A stretch of 64,000 bases of DNA from Amborella trichopoda. Its lineage: Eukaryota > Streptophyta > Magnoliopsida > Amborellales > Amborellaceae. The DNA is taken from assembly GCF_000471905.2 (NCBI RefSeq), contig NW_006500065.1, positions 3,162,294 through 3,226,293 on the forward strand, in the 5' to 3' direction. Positions 36,877 to 47,875 of this stretch are shown here, in pieces. Below the pieces are notes generated by a model. That model ran no database searches. It was not told the origin of the DNA and saw only the letters and a list, made by a program, of their open reading frames with translations. Made by a program: the position numbers and the translations under genes. The stretch's first letter is position 1. Every line of letters begins with the position of its first letter.

Positions 36877-37567
36877 TGTTGGGTTTGGTGATAACTGAAT
36901 CACCGTACCCATATTTTTCTCTAAAGATTAGGGTATTATATGAATTAGAAAATTGACTTTGTTGGGACGCAAGAAAGTGATATATTTATAAAAGAGTGAA
37001 GGATGACATAATACCCATCATTTGAGGGTAACCCCTTTGGGGGTTATGGGAATGGATCTCCAATATGGTCTTCAAGAGAGAGAGACATGGCCTCCGAGAG
37101 AGAAGTGATATTCTCATGAGTTTTGGGTTGGTTAACTTTTATTTCTAGAGAGAGAAAATATATATGTTACTCTTGATGTTATTTTTTCGGTACCAGTATT
37201 ACGGTAGGAAAGAGGATGTTGATTGACGGTGTTGCTCGGTCTGGAGAGCAGATTTAGAAAGAAAGATCGGTGATGGTCTTTTACTGATGTTTAGAGATAA
37301 ATATTATCTCTTGTAACCCAAAACTATAATCTTTATTGTGATAGTGGATGTCAAGTTGCCGAGGCCGTGGATGTAGCCATACGGGGTGAACCACGTAAAT
37401 CGTGTGTTGTTGTAGTGTGTTTTTTTATGTTTACATTATTTATCGCACTCAATTTATAGTTGTATTCATCTACTTTGCATTTAGTCAATCATGTACGCGA
37501 TCTTGGGTGGGATCCCAGTGTTTGGGATTCCCGGTTCCACAAGTTAGGAGTTCACGAGAACCCCACT
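36877..37567 (+). repeat. 5' LTR of TRIM-like element
   Basis: 691 bp, aligned over its length with 37784-38482. The ends TGTTGGG...CCCCACT differ from the canonical CA by one base. Confidence 0.88.
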
Positions 37568-37783
37568 ATTGGTATTAAAGCATAAGGTATATACGGGGGG
37601 CTAAGGCTTGCATTAAGAAAATGATGAATGGTAGAGATTGATAGATACATGGTTTGAGGTAGAGAAATATGAAGGTAACGTATTTGTGAAAATTCCATAA
37701 TGGAGGCAAGTATGAAGAAATCAAGAATCTATTCAATAAAAATTGCAATGCAATTATAGTGATTTTGCTATCAAGGTGGAGAT

Positions 37784-38482
37784 TGTTAGGTTTGGTGATA
37801 GCTAAATCACCATACCCATATTTTTTTTCTAAAGATTAGGGTATTATGTGAAATAGAAAATTGACTTTGTTGGAAAGCAAGAAAATGATATCTTTATAAG
37901 AGAGTAAAGGAGGACATAATACCCATTCTTTCATGATCACCCCTTTGGGAGTTATGGGAATGGATCTCCAATATGGAGATGGGTCACCAAGAGAGAGAGA
38001 CATGGCCTTCTAGAGAGAGGCGATATTTCCATGAGTTTTGGGTTGGTTAATTTTTACTTCTAAAGAGAGAAAATCTCTATGTTGCTCTTGAGGTTATATT
38101 TCTGGTAGCGGTATTACGATGGGAAAGAAGATATTGATAGACGGTATTGCTCAGTCGGGAAAGCGGATTTAGAATGGAAGATTGGTGATGGTCTTTTACT
38201 GATGTTTAAAGATAAGTATTATTTCTTGTAACCCAAAACTGTAATCTTCATTGTGATAGCAAATTTCTAGTTGTCGAGGCCGTGGATGTAGCCCTACGGG
38301 GTGAACTACGTAAATCGTGTATTGTTGTGGTGTGCTTTTTTATGTTTACTTTATTTCTCACACTTGATTTATAGTTGTATTCATCTACTTCGTATTTAGT
38401 CAATCTTGTACACGATCTTGGGTGGGATCCTGATGTTTGGGATTCCCGGTTCCGCAAGTTAGAGGTTCATGAGAACCCCACA
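37784..38482 (+). repeat. 3' LTR of TRIM-like element
   Basis: 699 bp, TGTTAGG...CCCCACA. Scattered substitutions relative to the 5' LTR point to an old insertion. Confidence 0.88.
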
Positions 38483-39085
38483 AGAGAGAAAGAGGGAGGC
38501 TCAAAAGACTTCCTATAGGAAGAGGCTCAACCTTTCCTTAACCATTATAAGCATTAGTCGAATTACTTACGTTGAACGTAAAATTGATCGGTAGTAGAGC
38601 TACCAAATATTTAATTACCAAATAGATCTATTAGGCAAGAGCAATGATGTTAGAGATCTATTAGGCAATAGTTGGTTGTTAGATAGTAAAAAAAATACAG
38701 AAAATAACTTTTTAATTATTATTTGCTATAAAGCTTTCAAACCAACTATAGAACTTGTTCTTCTTCTTTCTTTGAGTTAAAAAAATACTTTAATATGATA
38801 TTGTTTTTTGGTTTCTTTATTAAAAAGAAAAATGTGGCTTATATGGGTTGTATAAAAACTTTACAAATTTAGAACTGTATGATAAAAACCGTTGAAAAAC
38901 TACTCTTATAAGAAAAAAAAAATTTCTCCAAAAATATATTATTCCATACTATAAAATCCTTAAGGAATATATTAATGTTCCATGGAAAATTGAAATCATT
39001 TAAAATTCATAAATTAAAATTATGAAATATTTTAAAACTAAATTTTTATTTTAGAACTTATAATTTTAAAGAAAAGTTTAAAAAT
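38483..39085. other. Non-coding, unassigned
   Basis: AT-rich. ATGTTAGAGATCTATTAGGCAA is partly duplicated (ATTAGGCAA.AG at about 38630 and 38660). No gene. Confidence 0.35.
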
Positions 39086-39553
39086 NNNNNNNNNNNNNNN
39101 NNNNNNNNNNNNNNNNNNNNNNNNNNNNNNNNNNNNNNNNNNNNNNNNNNNNNNNNNNNNNNNNNNNNNNNNNNNNNNNNNNNNNNNNNNNNNNNNNNNN
39201 NNNNNNNNNNNNNNNNNNNNNNNNNNNNNNNNNNNNNNNNNNNNNNNNNNNNNNNNNNNNNNNNNNNNNNNNNNNNNNNNNNNNNNNNNNNNNNNNNNNN
39301 NNNNNNNNNNNNNNNNNNNNNNNNNNNNNNNNNNNNNNNNNNNNNNNNNNNNNNNNNNNNNNNNNNNNNNNNNNNNNNNNNNNNNNNNNNNNNNNNNNNN
39401 NNNNNNNNNNNNNNNNNNNNNNNNNNNNNNNNNNNNNNNNNNNNNNNNNNNNNNNNNNNNNNNNNNNNNNNNNNNNNNNNNNNNNNNNNNNNNNNNNNNN
39501 NNNNNNNNNNNNNNNNNNNNNNNNNNNNNNNNNNNNNNNNNNNNNNNNNNNNN
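39086..39553. other. Assembly gap (468 N)
   Basis: Run of N in AT-rich surroundings. Confidence 1.
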
Positions 39554-39629
39554 ATTCTTTTTATATTTCCTATATTAATAAATTATATAAAATACTTTTT
39601 TAATATTTATTTAATGGTAATAAAAAATA

Positions 39630-40432
39630 GGAAAAATATCTCCATACCCCATATTTTTAGGTTTCATTTCACAATAGACTTAAGGTTTTTAAAGATATCT
39701 TGGGGCATAAAAATTATAGATTTTATTCTTCTAATCCCCAGAACTAATTTAAACTTGTTTTTTTAGGCCAAATAAATCTAAAAAAACATGTCTTTTCTAA
39801 AAGCCATCATCTTAAACTTCTCTCTCTCCCTGCACCCCTTCTCTCTCTCCATCTTTTTCATCTCTCTCCCCTTACTCTCTTTCCTCATGATATCGCTCTT
39901 CATGTTTCCCATCTCTCTGCCCTCATTTTTACGAGCTTCATAAAACCCACAAACACAAGAGGAGAGACATGACCGGGAGGGGAGAGAGGTTATCGAGAGG
40001 GGAGAGAGAGAGGAGAGAGGATAACGGGAGGGGAGATAGGTTATCGAGAGGGGAGAGAGAGAGGAAAGAGGTTAACAGGAGGAGAGATAGGTGTTTGAAG
40101 AAACACAGGAGGAGAGAGAGAATGAGAGACGTAGGAAGAAAAAAAAAGAGAGAAGTTTGGGGAATATAAGTGAAGAGAGAGAAATGCTTGGGTTTAGAAA
40201 GAACATATATTTCTCACATTTATTTAGGTTAAAAAATAAGTTTAAAGTGGCCAAGGGTTTAGAAGATATATTGTGAAACATTGGGTTTACCAAGAAATGA
40301 AACCGGTTTAGAAGATATCTTTTGAAACATTGGGTTTATCAAGAAATGAAACGAGTTTAGAAGATATCTTTTGAAACATTGGATTTATCAAGAAATGAAA
40401 CTTAAAAATAGGGGATATGGAGATATTTTATC
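39630..40432. mobile_element. Mutator-like MITE with long inverted ends, copy 2
   Basis: An 803-bp element with ends GGAAAAATATCTCCATACCC (left) and, on the minus strand, GATAAAATATCTCCATATCC (right). A perfect 9-bp target duplication TAAAAAATA lies at 39621-39629 and 40433-40441. A 9-bp TSD with long inverted ends indicates the Mutator superfamily. Inverted similarity extends far inward (CCCCATATTTTTAGGTTTCA opposite TGAAACTTAAAAATAGGGGA, and GTTTTTTAGGCCAAATAAA). The centre has opposing CT and GA tracts. It is the same family as 6023-7054. It encodes no transposase; a GA-rich frame at 39969-40169 is repeat-derived. Confidence 0.88.
40253..40401. repeat. Tandem repeat, 49-bp unit, 3 copies
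   Basis: GTTTAGAAGATAT.TTTTGAAACATTGG.TTTA(T/C)CAAGAAATGAAAC repeats three times in the right inverted arm of the MITE. The left arm has a single counterpart, so the array expanded after the arms formed. Confidence 0.85.
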
Positions 40433-40441
40433 TAAAAAATA

Positions 40442-41920
40442 AACAATTAAAAATTATTTCAAATATTTAAAATTTTAAATTAAAAATTCTAGATTTTAAA
40501 TATAAGAAATTGATTTAGTATTTTTAAGTATTTGGTAGTTTTCATAAAATGGCCAAAAACAAATGTGAAAATAAACTCATAATTTTTCTTGAAATTGATA
40601 ATTAAATGAAAAATAAGTAACAAAAAAAAAAAAGAGGTTACCAAATCACTTTCATTGTTGATGAAACATTAGTATTTATACTGTTTCTTCGAAATTATAT
40701 TAGCTTATAAGATTTTTTACATGTGATAACAATATTAATCATCAAATAAAAAGTACTTAATAAATTTAATTTTTGAAACATGAAATTTATTAGCAATTAT
40801 GAGTTGTCATATCGACTACAGTAAATAAAATATTCTCAAATTGTGAACCAAAATAATACATAGTGAGGTGATTGTGAGATTCAAATTAACTATATACCTT
40901 CAAGTAGCAAGGTTTTTCAACACAATCTCATTCTAAATCATGTTCTACTATGCACATGAAGTAGTACCATTTAAAATTTTAATGAAAAATTCAACTTGTC
41001 TCAAAAGTTGAAAATGATCGTTGAGCATCATAGACTGGCAATAGTACCTGCACAAAGTCATATAATAAAAAAAATAAACGTAGAGAACAATAAAAAACTA
41101 ATGTAAAAAATAAAAATAAAAATAAAAAACCAATACAAAAATTTATAGGAAATTATATTCCAATAATATAAAATGATAAATTAAGTAGCAAATATCAACT
41201 GAGGATGTTAAAGGTAATAGTTAAGCCATAAATATACTCTATATCTGTGGGTGAAGGGAAGCGATATCTTTCTAGAATTCTTGGGTTCTCTTATCTCCAT
41301 TTATGCTTCACAACACACAAATAATCAAATGCAAAGCTACTTGCCCTATAAGTTTCGCACATTATTGAAAAGGAAAATATTTTATTTCTTTAGAGGCACA
41401 ATTGGAAATTCTAGAAAATTTTCCTTAGAATTTACTCTTTGCGCGGTTAATCTTCCCTGTCTATACTTGCTTTCCAGTAATTCATTGTATTTAATTATAT
41501 ACATAAAAGCAAGATATCATCTTTATTTATAATTATAAGGAAGCCCTAGATGTTCACCTACACAAATATTTAATGATCTCTCTCATTGATTTTCTACCTC
41601 TCTCTCCCTTAAATCTATCACCTTGATTTTCTTTCCATCTCACTCACTCGCTCACATTCTCTCTCTCTGTCCACGTATTCTCTCTCTTTCAATATCCTTT
41701 ACACTTCCCTCTCTATATTAAAGATAGGTATTGGCTCCCTGAGTTTCTCTCTCCCGTTAAGATGGAAAGCTATCTATCACTTTGATTCTCTCTCTCTCTT
41801 AATATAATATGTATATACTAAAATTAGTGTGTGGATGTGTACTCTCTCTCTATCCTCCCCCCATGCTTGCTCTTTCAATGTTTTTCATAAATAAATCTTC
41901 TAGATAATTTTTTTAACCCA
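40442..41920. other. Non-coding; TC-rich tract at 41570-41870
   Basis: AT-rich DNA followed by irregular CTCTCT tracts. 41806-41867 (AATATGTATATACTAAAATT then AGTGTGTGGATGT) recurs at about 42577-42640, on the other side of the adjoining MITE. No gene was recognised. Confidence 0.45.
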
Positions 41921-41929
41921 TAACTTATA

Positions 41930-42519
41930 AGGAAAATTACAACAACCCCCCTTGACTCAACTTTCTTTACAACCTCCCCCAATCAATTTTTTTATTGCAA
42001 CTTTTACCTAAAACAAGCTTTTATAGCAAATACCCCCAAATCAAAAAGTCATAGTGCTTTGGACCAAAATGCCCTCCCCTTGGTTGTTGAATGTCGTCGG
42101 TCTTGCACTTGTTAATGCAGTTAGACAAATTGTTGTTGCGGTCCGAACGTTATGATACCTTGGTGCGACACTTGTAAATGTAGTTCGACAGATTGTTGCT
42201 GCGGTCCAACAGTTTTGTCGGTTCGGCACTATGATGCCTCGGTCCAGCATAAGTTGCATGCAATTCGGCATATTATTGCTGTGATCCGACAGTTAATGTG
42301 GTATGGGTTCGGATCCGACAGTAATATGTGCTAGGCAGTCTTTAGTGATTGAGTGTTTACATGAATGTGGCACCTTCATGTATGGGCAATGGTATTTTCA
42401 TCCTTCAAATTATAACTTTTTGACTCGGGGATATTTGCTATAAAAGTTAGTTTTTGAATAAAAGTTGTGAGAAAAATTTTTGTTGAATAAAAGTCTATGG
42501 GGGTTTTTGTCATTTTCCC
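41930..42519. mobile_element. Mutator-like MITE, second family
   Basis: The 590-bp element has inverted ends of about 130 bp. The left AGGAAAATTACAACAACCCC continues to CTTTTATAGCAAATACCCCC. The right end on the minus strand is GGGAAAATGACAAAAACCCC and reaches the same CTTTTATAGCAAATA. Flanks TAACTTATA (41921-41929) and TAATTTACA (42520-42528) agree at 7 of 9 positions, a probable degenerate 9-bp TSD. The centre (about 42105-42300) has three diverged units around GACA.ATTGTTGYTGCGGTCC. No coding capacity. Confidence 0.8.
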
Positions 42520-42528
42520 TAATTTACA

Positions 42529-44779
42529 TCACTCCTTCATTAAAATCTCTTGTCATGAATCTGACCATCTCTATCCTAAAATATGTATATACTAAAATTA
42601 GTGTGTGGATGTACACTCTCTCTCCTAAAAATAGTACATGGATGCATTCTCTCTCTCTCTCTCCTCCCCTCCCCCCCCCCCCCCCCCTTAAGTGTAGGAA
42701 TGTCTCCTACAACCTCTATAGGATTAGGGTTCCTTCTTATTTTTGCGATATGTGTCCACCTCTTAACTCTGGCTTAATATAATAATATAAATTTGCTCAA
42801 AGGCTTAATGTTCGCTTCATATTGTGAGATGTCAAAACATGTGCTTCACCATTTTAGAGCTCGCACCCCCTCTGCTCCTTCATCCCTAACAAAAAAACCT
42901 AAACCTAATCCTACTTGCCTACCCTATAAAACCACCAAAAAAGAAATTTCTTGCAAAATCTTTGATGTTTTCTGACCAAATTCTGCATGGATCTGAACCT
43001 CACAGGGAGAGGTTAGGGCTTCCCAAAAAAGTTTTGCTGACGACTAATGTGTCAGATTCCAGTTACTGGTTATGCCCCAACATAGAATTGAAGCCCGAGA
43101 ATCTATAGTTTCGAAAACTAAAAAAAAAAATTAATTCTGCGAAGACAAGAAATTTACACTTCTAGAGAGAGAAAGAGGTTGTTTTAGGACTTCTAGAGAT
43201 AGGGTTTGGGGGAGATGAAGAGCAAGGGTGAGAGAGGACAATCTCGCAAAGGTTGCCTAAAGAGAGAAAGATAGTAAGATAGGGAGGGATTTTATGGGCT
43301 TGTGCGAGTGCGCGTGAATCAGAAAGTGATGGAAGACTTGAATTTGGCAAAATCCAAGTCGCACTTGAATTTTGTGAGATTTAGATAATTAACAATAATC
43401 TAGATTTTAAATAGTGTTCTTTTGCTCAATCAAACATGTCATAGACCCTTTCCATATTTTTTAAGATTAAGATTATTATAGATTCTACAATATCCCAACA
43501 TGGCTCACTCGATCGGAATTTCTCTACCTTCTCGTCTAATCCATCTCCACTTTGGAAAACTTGAATTTTCTCAGAATTTTGGCATCATGATCTTAGCTGA
43601 CAAACGGAGGGCATAGTGATCACCTCGAATGATGGGCTAAGCTCACCTCCCAATCCCGGAGACTGCAGGCCCCATGGGCGACTGATGTTAGGCTTATGAG
43701 AAAACGACACTATTTCACACCATTCACGTGCTTCACTGCCGACTCTGTCTTAGATGCCTACATTTTTGTCGCCTTGTCTCGTACCGCCCACTGCAATACT
43801 AGTGACAAAGAGGGACAACTATAGACACCTCGATCCCAATCGAGAAAACCATGGGACCAAAATTCTCGCAGACAAACCACCATGAAACCCAAACTCATCA
43901 TAGCTTGACCATAACCAACCATGAGCCATACCCTAAACACCTAGACCACCTGGCAATGTTTGCAGCATTGAAGAATGCCCTTTAATATAGATCCAAGCAG
44001 CCCAAAACCGAGGGCTACCGATTTGGAAGCAACCAGGAAGCAGGAAGTTCCGATGACATTGGGAATGTCGTGAACACCAATCAGCAGCCTAGATATTAAA
44101 ACATTGAAAGGACAACATATAACAGTACATGCCTCATGATGCGGAAGCCAACGAGTAGAAAAAATGAGCAATGAATTTGTCAATTACGTCAACACAATTA
44201 GCAATGATGTTAAGTCTTTGAAAGCTCAAATCAGCTGCCGACAACCTGAATGTATGGATACCATCAACTTGAAGCGTCACATCAACCTGACAACATGATG
44301 CACGAGCCCAACGACCATTGATCTTGATGCATGTGGCAGCTATGTTAATACCATTCCCAATTATGTCAAAAAGATTTGTTATACGTCATTTTTGACATAC
44401 TTACATCTCCCACACAAATAAGCAGAGGGCCGGCAACAAACTGGTCCTGCCGGTACTCAAGACACTGGCAGACCAAAGTTGTGCCTCGAAATAAGCCTCA
44501 AGTTAGACAACCTGGGAGGAGTGCTATCGCCCCAAGGAAATACCTTATATCGGTAGCCCTATGTTAGCGGCTTCAGAACAGTACTAGATCACTACCACAA
44601 CCGCCCCCTTGTATATGCATCCTGTTACTGGTGGATACTCCGCTAGTCGCAAGCTTCAACGTGGTCCTGGCACCACCACTTCTCTTCTCTTGGTGGGTAA
44701 AAACAAGACCACCATTTCTACGGGTAACCAAGAGGTAACCCCATTTGTGTCGCACAAGGGCATCGTTAGTGCTAGCATG
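42529..44779. other. Unassigned, partly GC-richer DNA
   Basis: 42642-42690 is a CT tract followed by a C run (C about 17). From about 43500 base composition is closer to balanced. Frames of 60-80 codons exist on both strands (43941-44183 minus, 44609-44815 plus), but I recognise no family and no splice structure. It may be an old, unrecognised element or gene relic beside the chromovirus. Confidence 0.35.
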
Positions 44780-45797
44780 TGTCACGATCCCGCCCTTGGA
44801 CCCCAAACCGTATGAGCCGGCGACGGTAGGGAGCGAGATCGTTATGTGAGGTAGCCAACGTCACTCAGGTGGGAGTGGCTCAATCGCATGAAAACGCGTA
44901 ATCAAGAGCAAACCATGAAATTAAAACTAAAATCTACACATAAAGACAAGTAGAACATTCAAAAGTACAGCCAAACCATTCACATTGATATCCAAAAGTT
45001 CTTACAATTTTCTTCAAGCCACTACTGGCCCAAAATACACAAAATAAAGTCTACATCACAGTGGTAAGTCCATCCAAAACATACTATGAAAATCTTCAAA
45101 AGACGGCTCTTCACCTCCTCAGACTTCGAGCTTTAGCTACCCAAACACGGCTTACTTGCCTCCAACACGGATACTAGCACCCTTTACTATACCATCATGT
45201 AAATAAGAAGGAGTGAACTGATAGCCCAGTAAGCAGATCTACACTATTGCATCCCAACTATTTAAACAGTCATAACAGTAAGCAGTGCACACTAATTAAC
45301 ATAACATCAAGAGAAAGTCCTCTAGAAAGCTTTTCAGTATTCTAACAGTATAATAAGAAAAGCAGTTTAATACACAGTGCATAAATTAGAAGTCTCTTCC
45401 CTTTAAGCAGAACAGTAAGGATAATAAATCACAGTTGCAGAAGCTAGAAAGGCCTATTCCTGAAATAGAAGTTCCATTATTCAAGCTAAGCCAATCCTGT
45501 AGTTTGGATCCCCTACCCTCATTCAGGAGAGAGGACAATGACAAGTGGGTGTCCCACTTCGTAATGCCCTCATGTACACACATACCCCCAGCGCGCTTTG
45601 GGGTTTCGATAGGTAGTGGCCTTGCAAGGCACGATCCTATCCTCTTGCCTTTCTGGCAAAAGAGTGTTACACTACCATTGGGTGACCTAATGCGTAGTGC
45701 CCATAAAGATCTGGGGGGGCGCGACCCACCCAAATATTCACATTCACATCCTGACTCCCGTCTTATCGTAGAAAATTAGGAAAAGTTCGCAGATGCT

Positions 45798-46025
45798 GGC
45801 ACCACCATTCACACAGTAGGAGCCCATTCACATATCACATACACCACATATTATCGGCACCATCATTCACACAGTAGGAGCCCATTCACATATTACATAA
45901 ATAGCATATTAACGACATCATCATTCACACAGTAGGTGCCCATTCACATATCACATAAATAGCATATTGACGGCACCATCATTCACACAGTTGGTGTCCA
46001 TTCACATATCACATCAATATAACAG
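45798..46025. repeat. 58-bp tandem repeat in LTR, 4 copies
   Basis: GGCACCATCATTCACACAGT begins at 45798, 45856, 45914 and 45972. The other LTR has the equivalent array at 62272-62490 with the second unit seven bases shorter. Repeats in an LTR are candidates for enhancer elements (inference). Confidence 0.92.
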
Positions 46026-47362
46026 TGTCCGCTATAAGTGGGTGCCCTATTGTGTAGGGGTCAGAATTATAGTATCAATGTCTCATTATGACAATATCAG
46101 TATCTCAACATGATAGTAGCAATATCACATCTTAACAGTGTCTTAAAGACAGTATCATAGTGGCACTAACAATATTCCAATTTAAGCTTTGCAGTTAATT
46201 TCCTATAATTGTAGGCAATTACGTGCGCTCACAATTTGGGTCGTAACTTCTGGTCCATTAAGAGTTTAAATATGGTTCCAAAACAAATTTTGTACTAGAC
46301 ACACCTATGCTTCGAACGAAGGTGGTTCGAAGACAATTGGACCTCATTGGCTCTCTTAAAAGTTCAAGAGGATGCGGATTTAATCCCGGTACCCTGCTTT
46401 GTACATGGAACAACTAGATACCCTGCTACGCATCATTATAACTCTTAAACCGTGAAGAATTTGAGATAATATCAAAAATCAAAGTTCAAGCCTAAATACA
46501 TCTCCTTTTAACAAGGCCAATTTGAAATCATTTGGACTCCATTTGATTGTTCAAAAGTCCGTGTCAAGCAAAGTGATAGTTCTGGTCTTTATCAAACTGT
46601 CCACAATGACATCTCTTCATAAAAAGATATAAAACTTCCAATCTAAGAGGAATTTCAAAATACATTCTCATGCAACTTTTAGCCCACTCAAAGATCTTTC
46701 AAATGGTGGTAATTTAATAGGAAATGGACTTTGTTTGATTAGTTAAAACCAGTGGCAACAGCAGTGATAGTGAAAAATCTAGGAAAATGGTCAACAGTGA
46801 GATGCTCATATATTTTGGAATTTAACTTCATTTTTTTAAAGACTTTCAGCAAAGGGCACGCAAACATTTTACTAGACTCGCATATATTTCTAATGGGAGT
46901 GATTTGAGGCCAATCGGACCTCATCTGACTGTTCAAAAGCCTCTTTCAAGAATATACATGCTCCTGGAATTTCACAGTAGTATAACATGTTCCATAAACA
47001 TGATCCATAACCTTTAGTTTTTAGAAAAAACATCTTAATAACTGTTCTTGCAAAAAATACACACATAAACATGCATTTCCTACAAAATTTGTGAGCTAAA
47101 CATTCATTTTTAGCATCCACATTCATCATGAAACAAAAACCCCAAATTTAAGTGAGCAAGGGATAAGAGAATGCCACACTACATGCACTTGCATTACTCA
47201 TCTCATAAACATATACTATATGCATCCTTATGACCACAATGCAATGGTGACGGATCCACTTACCTGAACAGTAGTGGTGCCTTCTCAGAACCTCTTCTCT
47301 CACAGCTCATACCCACTCCAACAATGACTGCTCACCAAGTCTTCCCCCCAAACCTTCACCTT

Positions 47363-47393
<31 letters not shown>

Positions 47394-47565
47394 GATAAGA
47401 GAAGAATGAGTGACATGGGTGATGGAGAGGCTTAAATACTCAAGAGGTTGAGTGGTTGTCCACGTGGTGCCAGGGCTGGGCAAGTGGCATCCAGAACACA
47501 ACAGGTGGTGGATGTCCTTCATGCGCACCAAAGCCAGAGACATTGCCACTTGCCCTGACGCCACA

Positions 47566-47807
47566 TGCTCTCTCACCACGCACTCTATCGTCGCGCGCTC
47601 TCTCGCCGCTCGCTCTATCGACGTGCGCTCTCTCTTGTCACACTCTCTCTCGCCACACGCTCTCTTGCCGCGCGCTCTCTTGGTGCGCGCTCTCTTGCTG
47701 CGCGCTCAATTGTCGTGCACTCTCTTGTTATGCGCTCTATCGCCGCACGCTCTCTCGCTGTGCGCTCTATCGTCATGCGCTCTATCATCGTGAGCTCTCT
47801 CACTGTG
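47566..47807. repeat. 15-bp minisatellite, about 16 copies, in LTR
   Basis: Consensus CGCTCTCTCGCCGCG, with one 17-bp unit at 47641. Because the unit is a multiple of three, all frames stay open and give artificial pentapeptide repeats on both strands. These are not genes. Confidence 0.92.
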
Positions 47808-47875
47808 TGCAGAAGTCTGGGTCCTTACATCATCCCCCCTCGTAAAAGGATTTTGTCCTCAAAATCACCAGTTAA

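Larger units (their letters stand above)
36877..38482 (+). mobile_element. TRIM-like miniature LTR element (Copia-type signals)
   Basis: Two direct LTRs, 36877-37567 (691 bp) and 37784-38482 (699 bp), both starting TGTT(G/A)GGTTTGGTGATA and ending GAGAACCCCAC(A/T), surround only 216 bp of internal sequence. The left LTR is followed by a primer-binding site TGGTATTAAAGC (37570-37581), similar to the initiator-Met tRNA PBS. The right LTR is preceded by AAGGTGGAGAT (37773-37783), a Copia-like polypurine tract. AGAGA flanks both sides (36872-36876 and 38483-38487) as a 5-bp TSD, though it lies in a GA-rich sequence. No coding sequence exists, so the element was mobilised in trans. Its LTRs are longer than in classical TRIMs. 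Confidence 0.88.
44780..47828 (-). repeat. 3' LTR of the chromovirus (3049 bp)
   Basis: On the minus strand it runs TGTAAGGACCCAGACTTC...GGCGGGATCGTGACA. It is collinear with 61253-63811. It contains a 58-bp tandem repeat (45798-46025), a GA tract (47362-47394) and a 15-bp minisatellite (47566-47807). Confidence 0.92.

Noticed and set aside
39969-40169. Arg/Glu-rich 66-codon frame
   Set aside because: GAGAGAGG repeats inside a MITE; no gene context.
43941-44183. Minus-strand frame with a D..N.IGTS...SKS pattern faintly like phosphate permeases
   Set aside because: The resemblance is limited to a few residues, with no extension on either side; treated as chance.
47566-47807. Regular short repeats that could suggest a CRISPR array
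   Set aside because: There are no unique spacers; the units are contiguous and imperfect, in a plant LTR.
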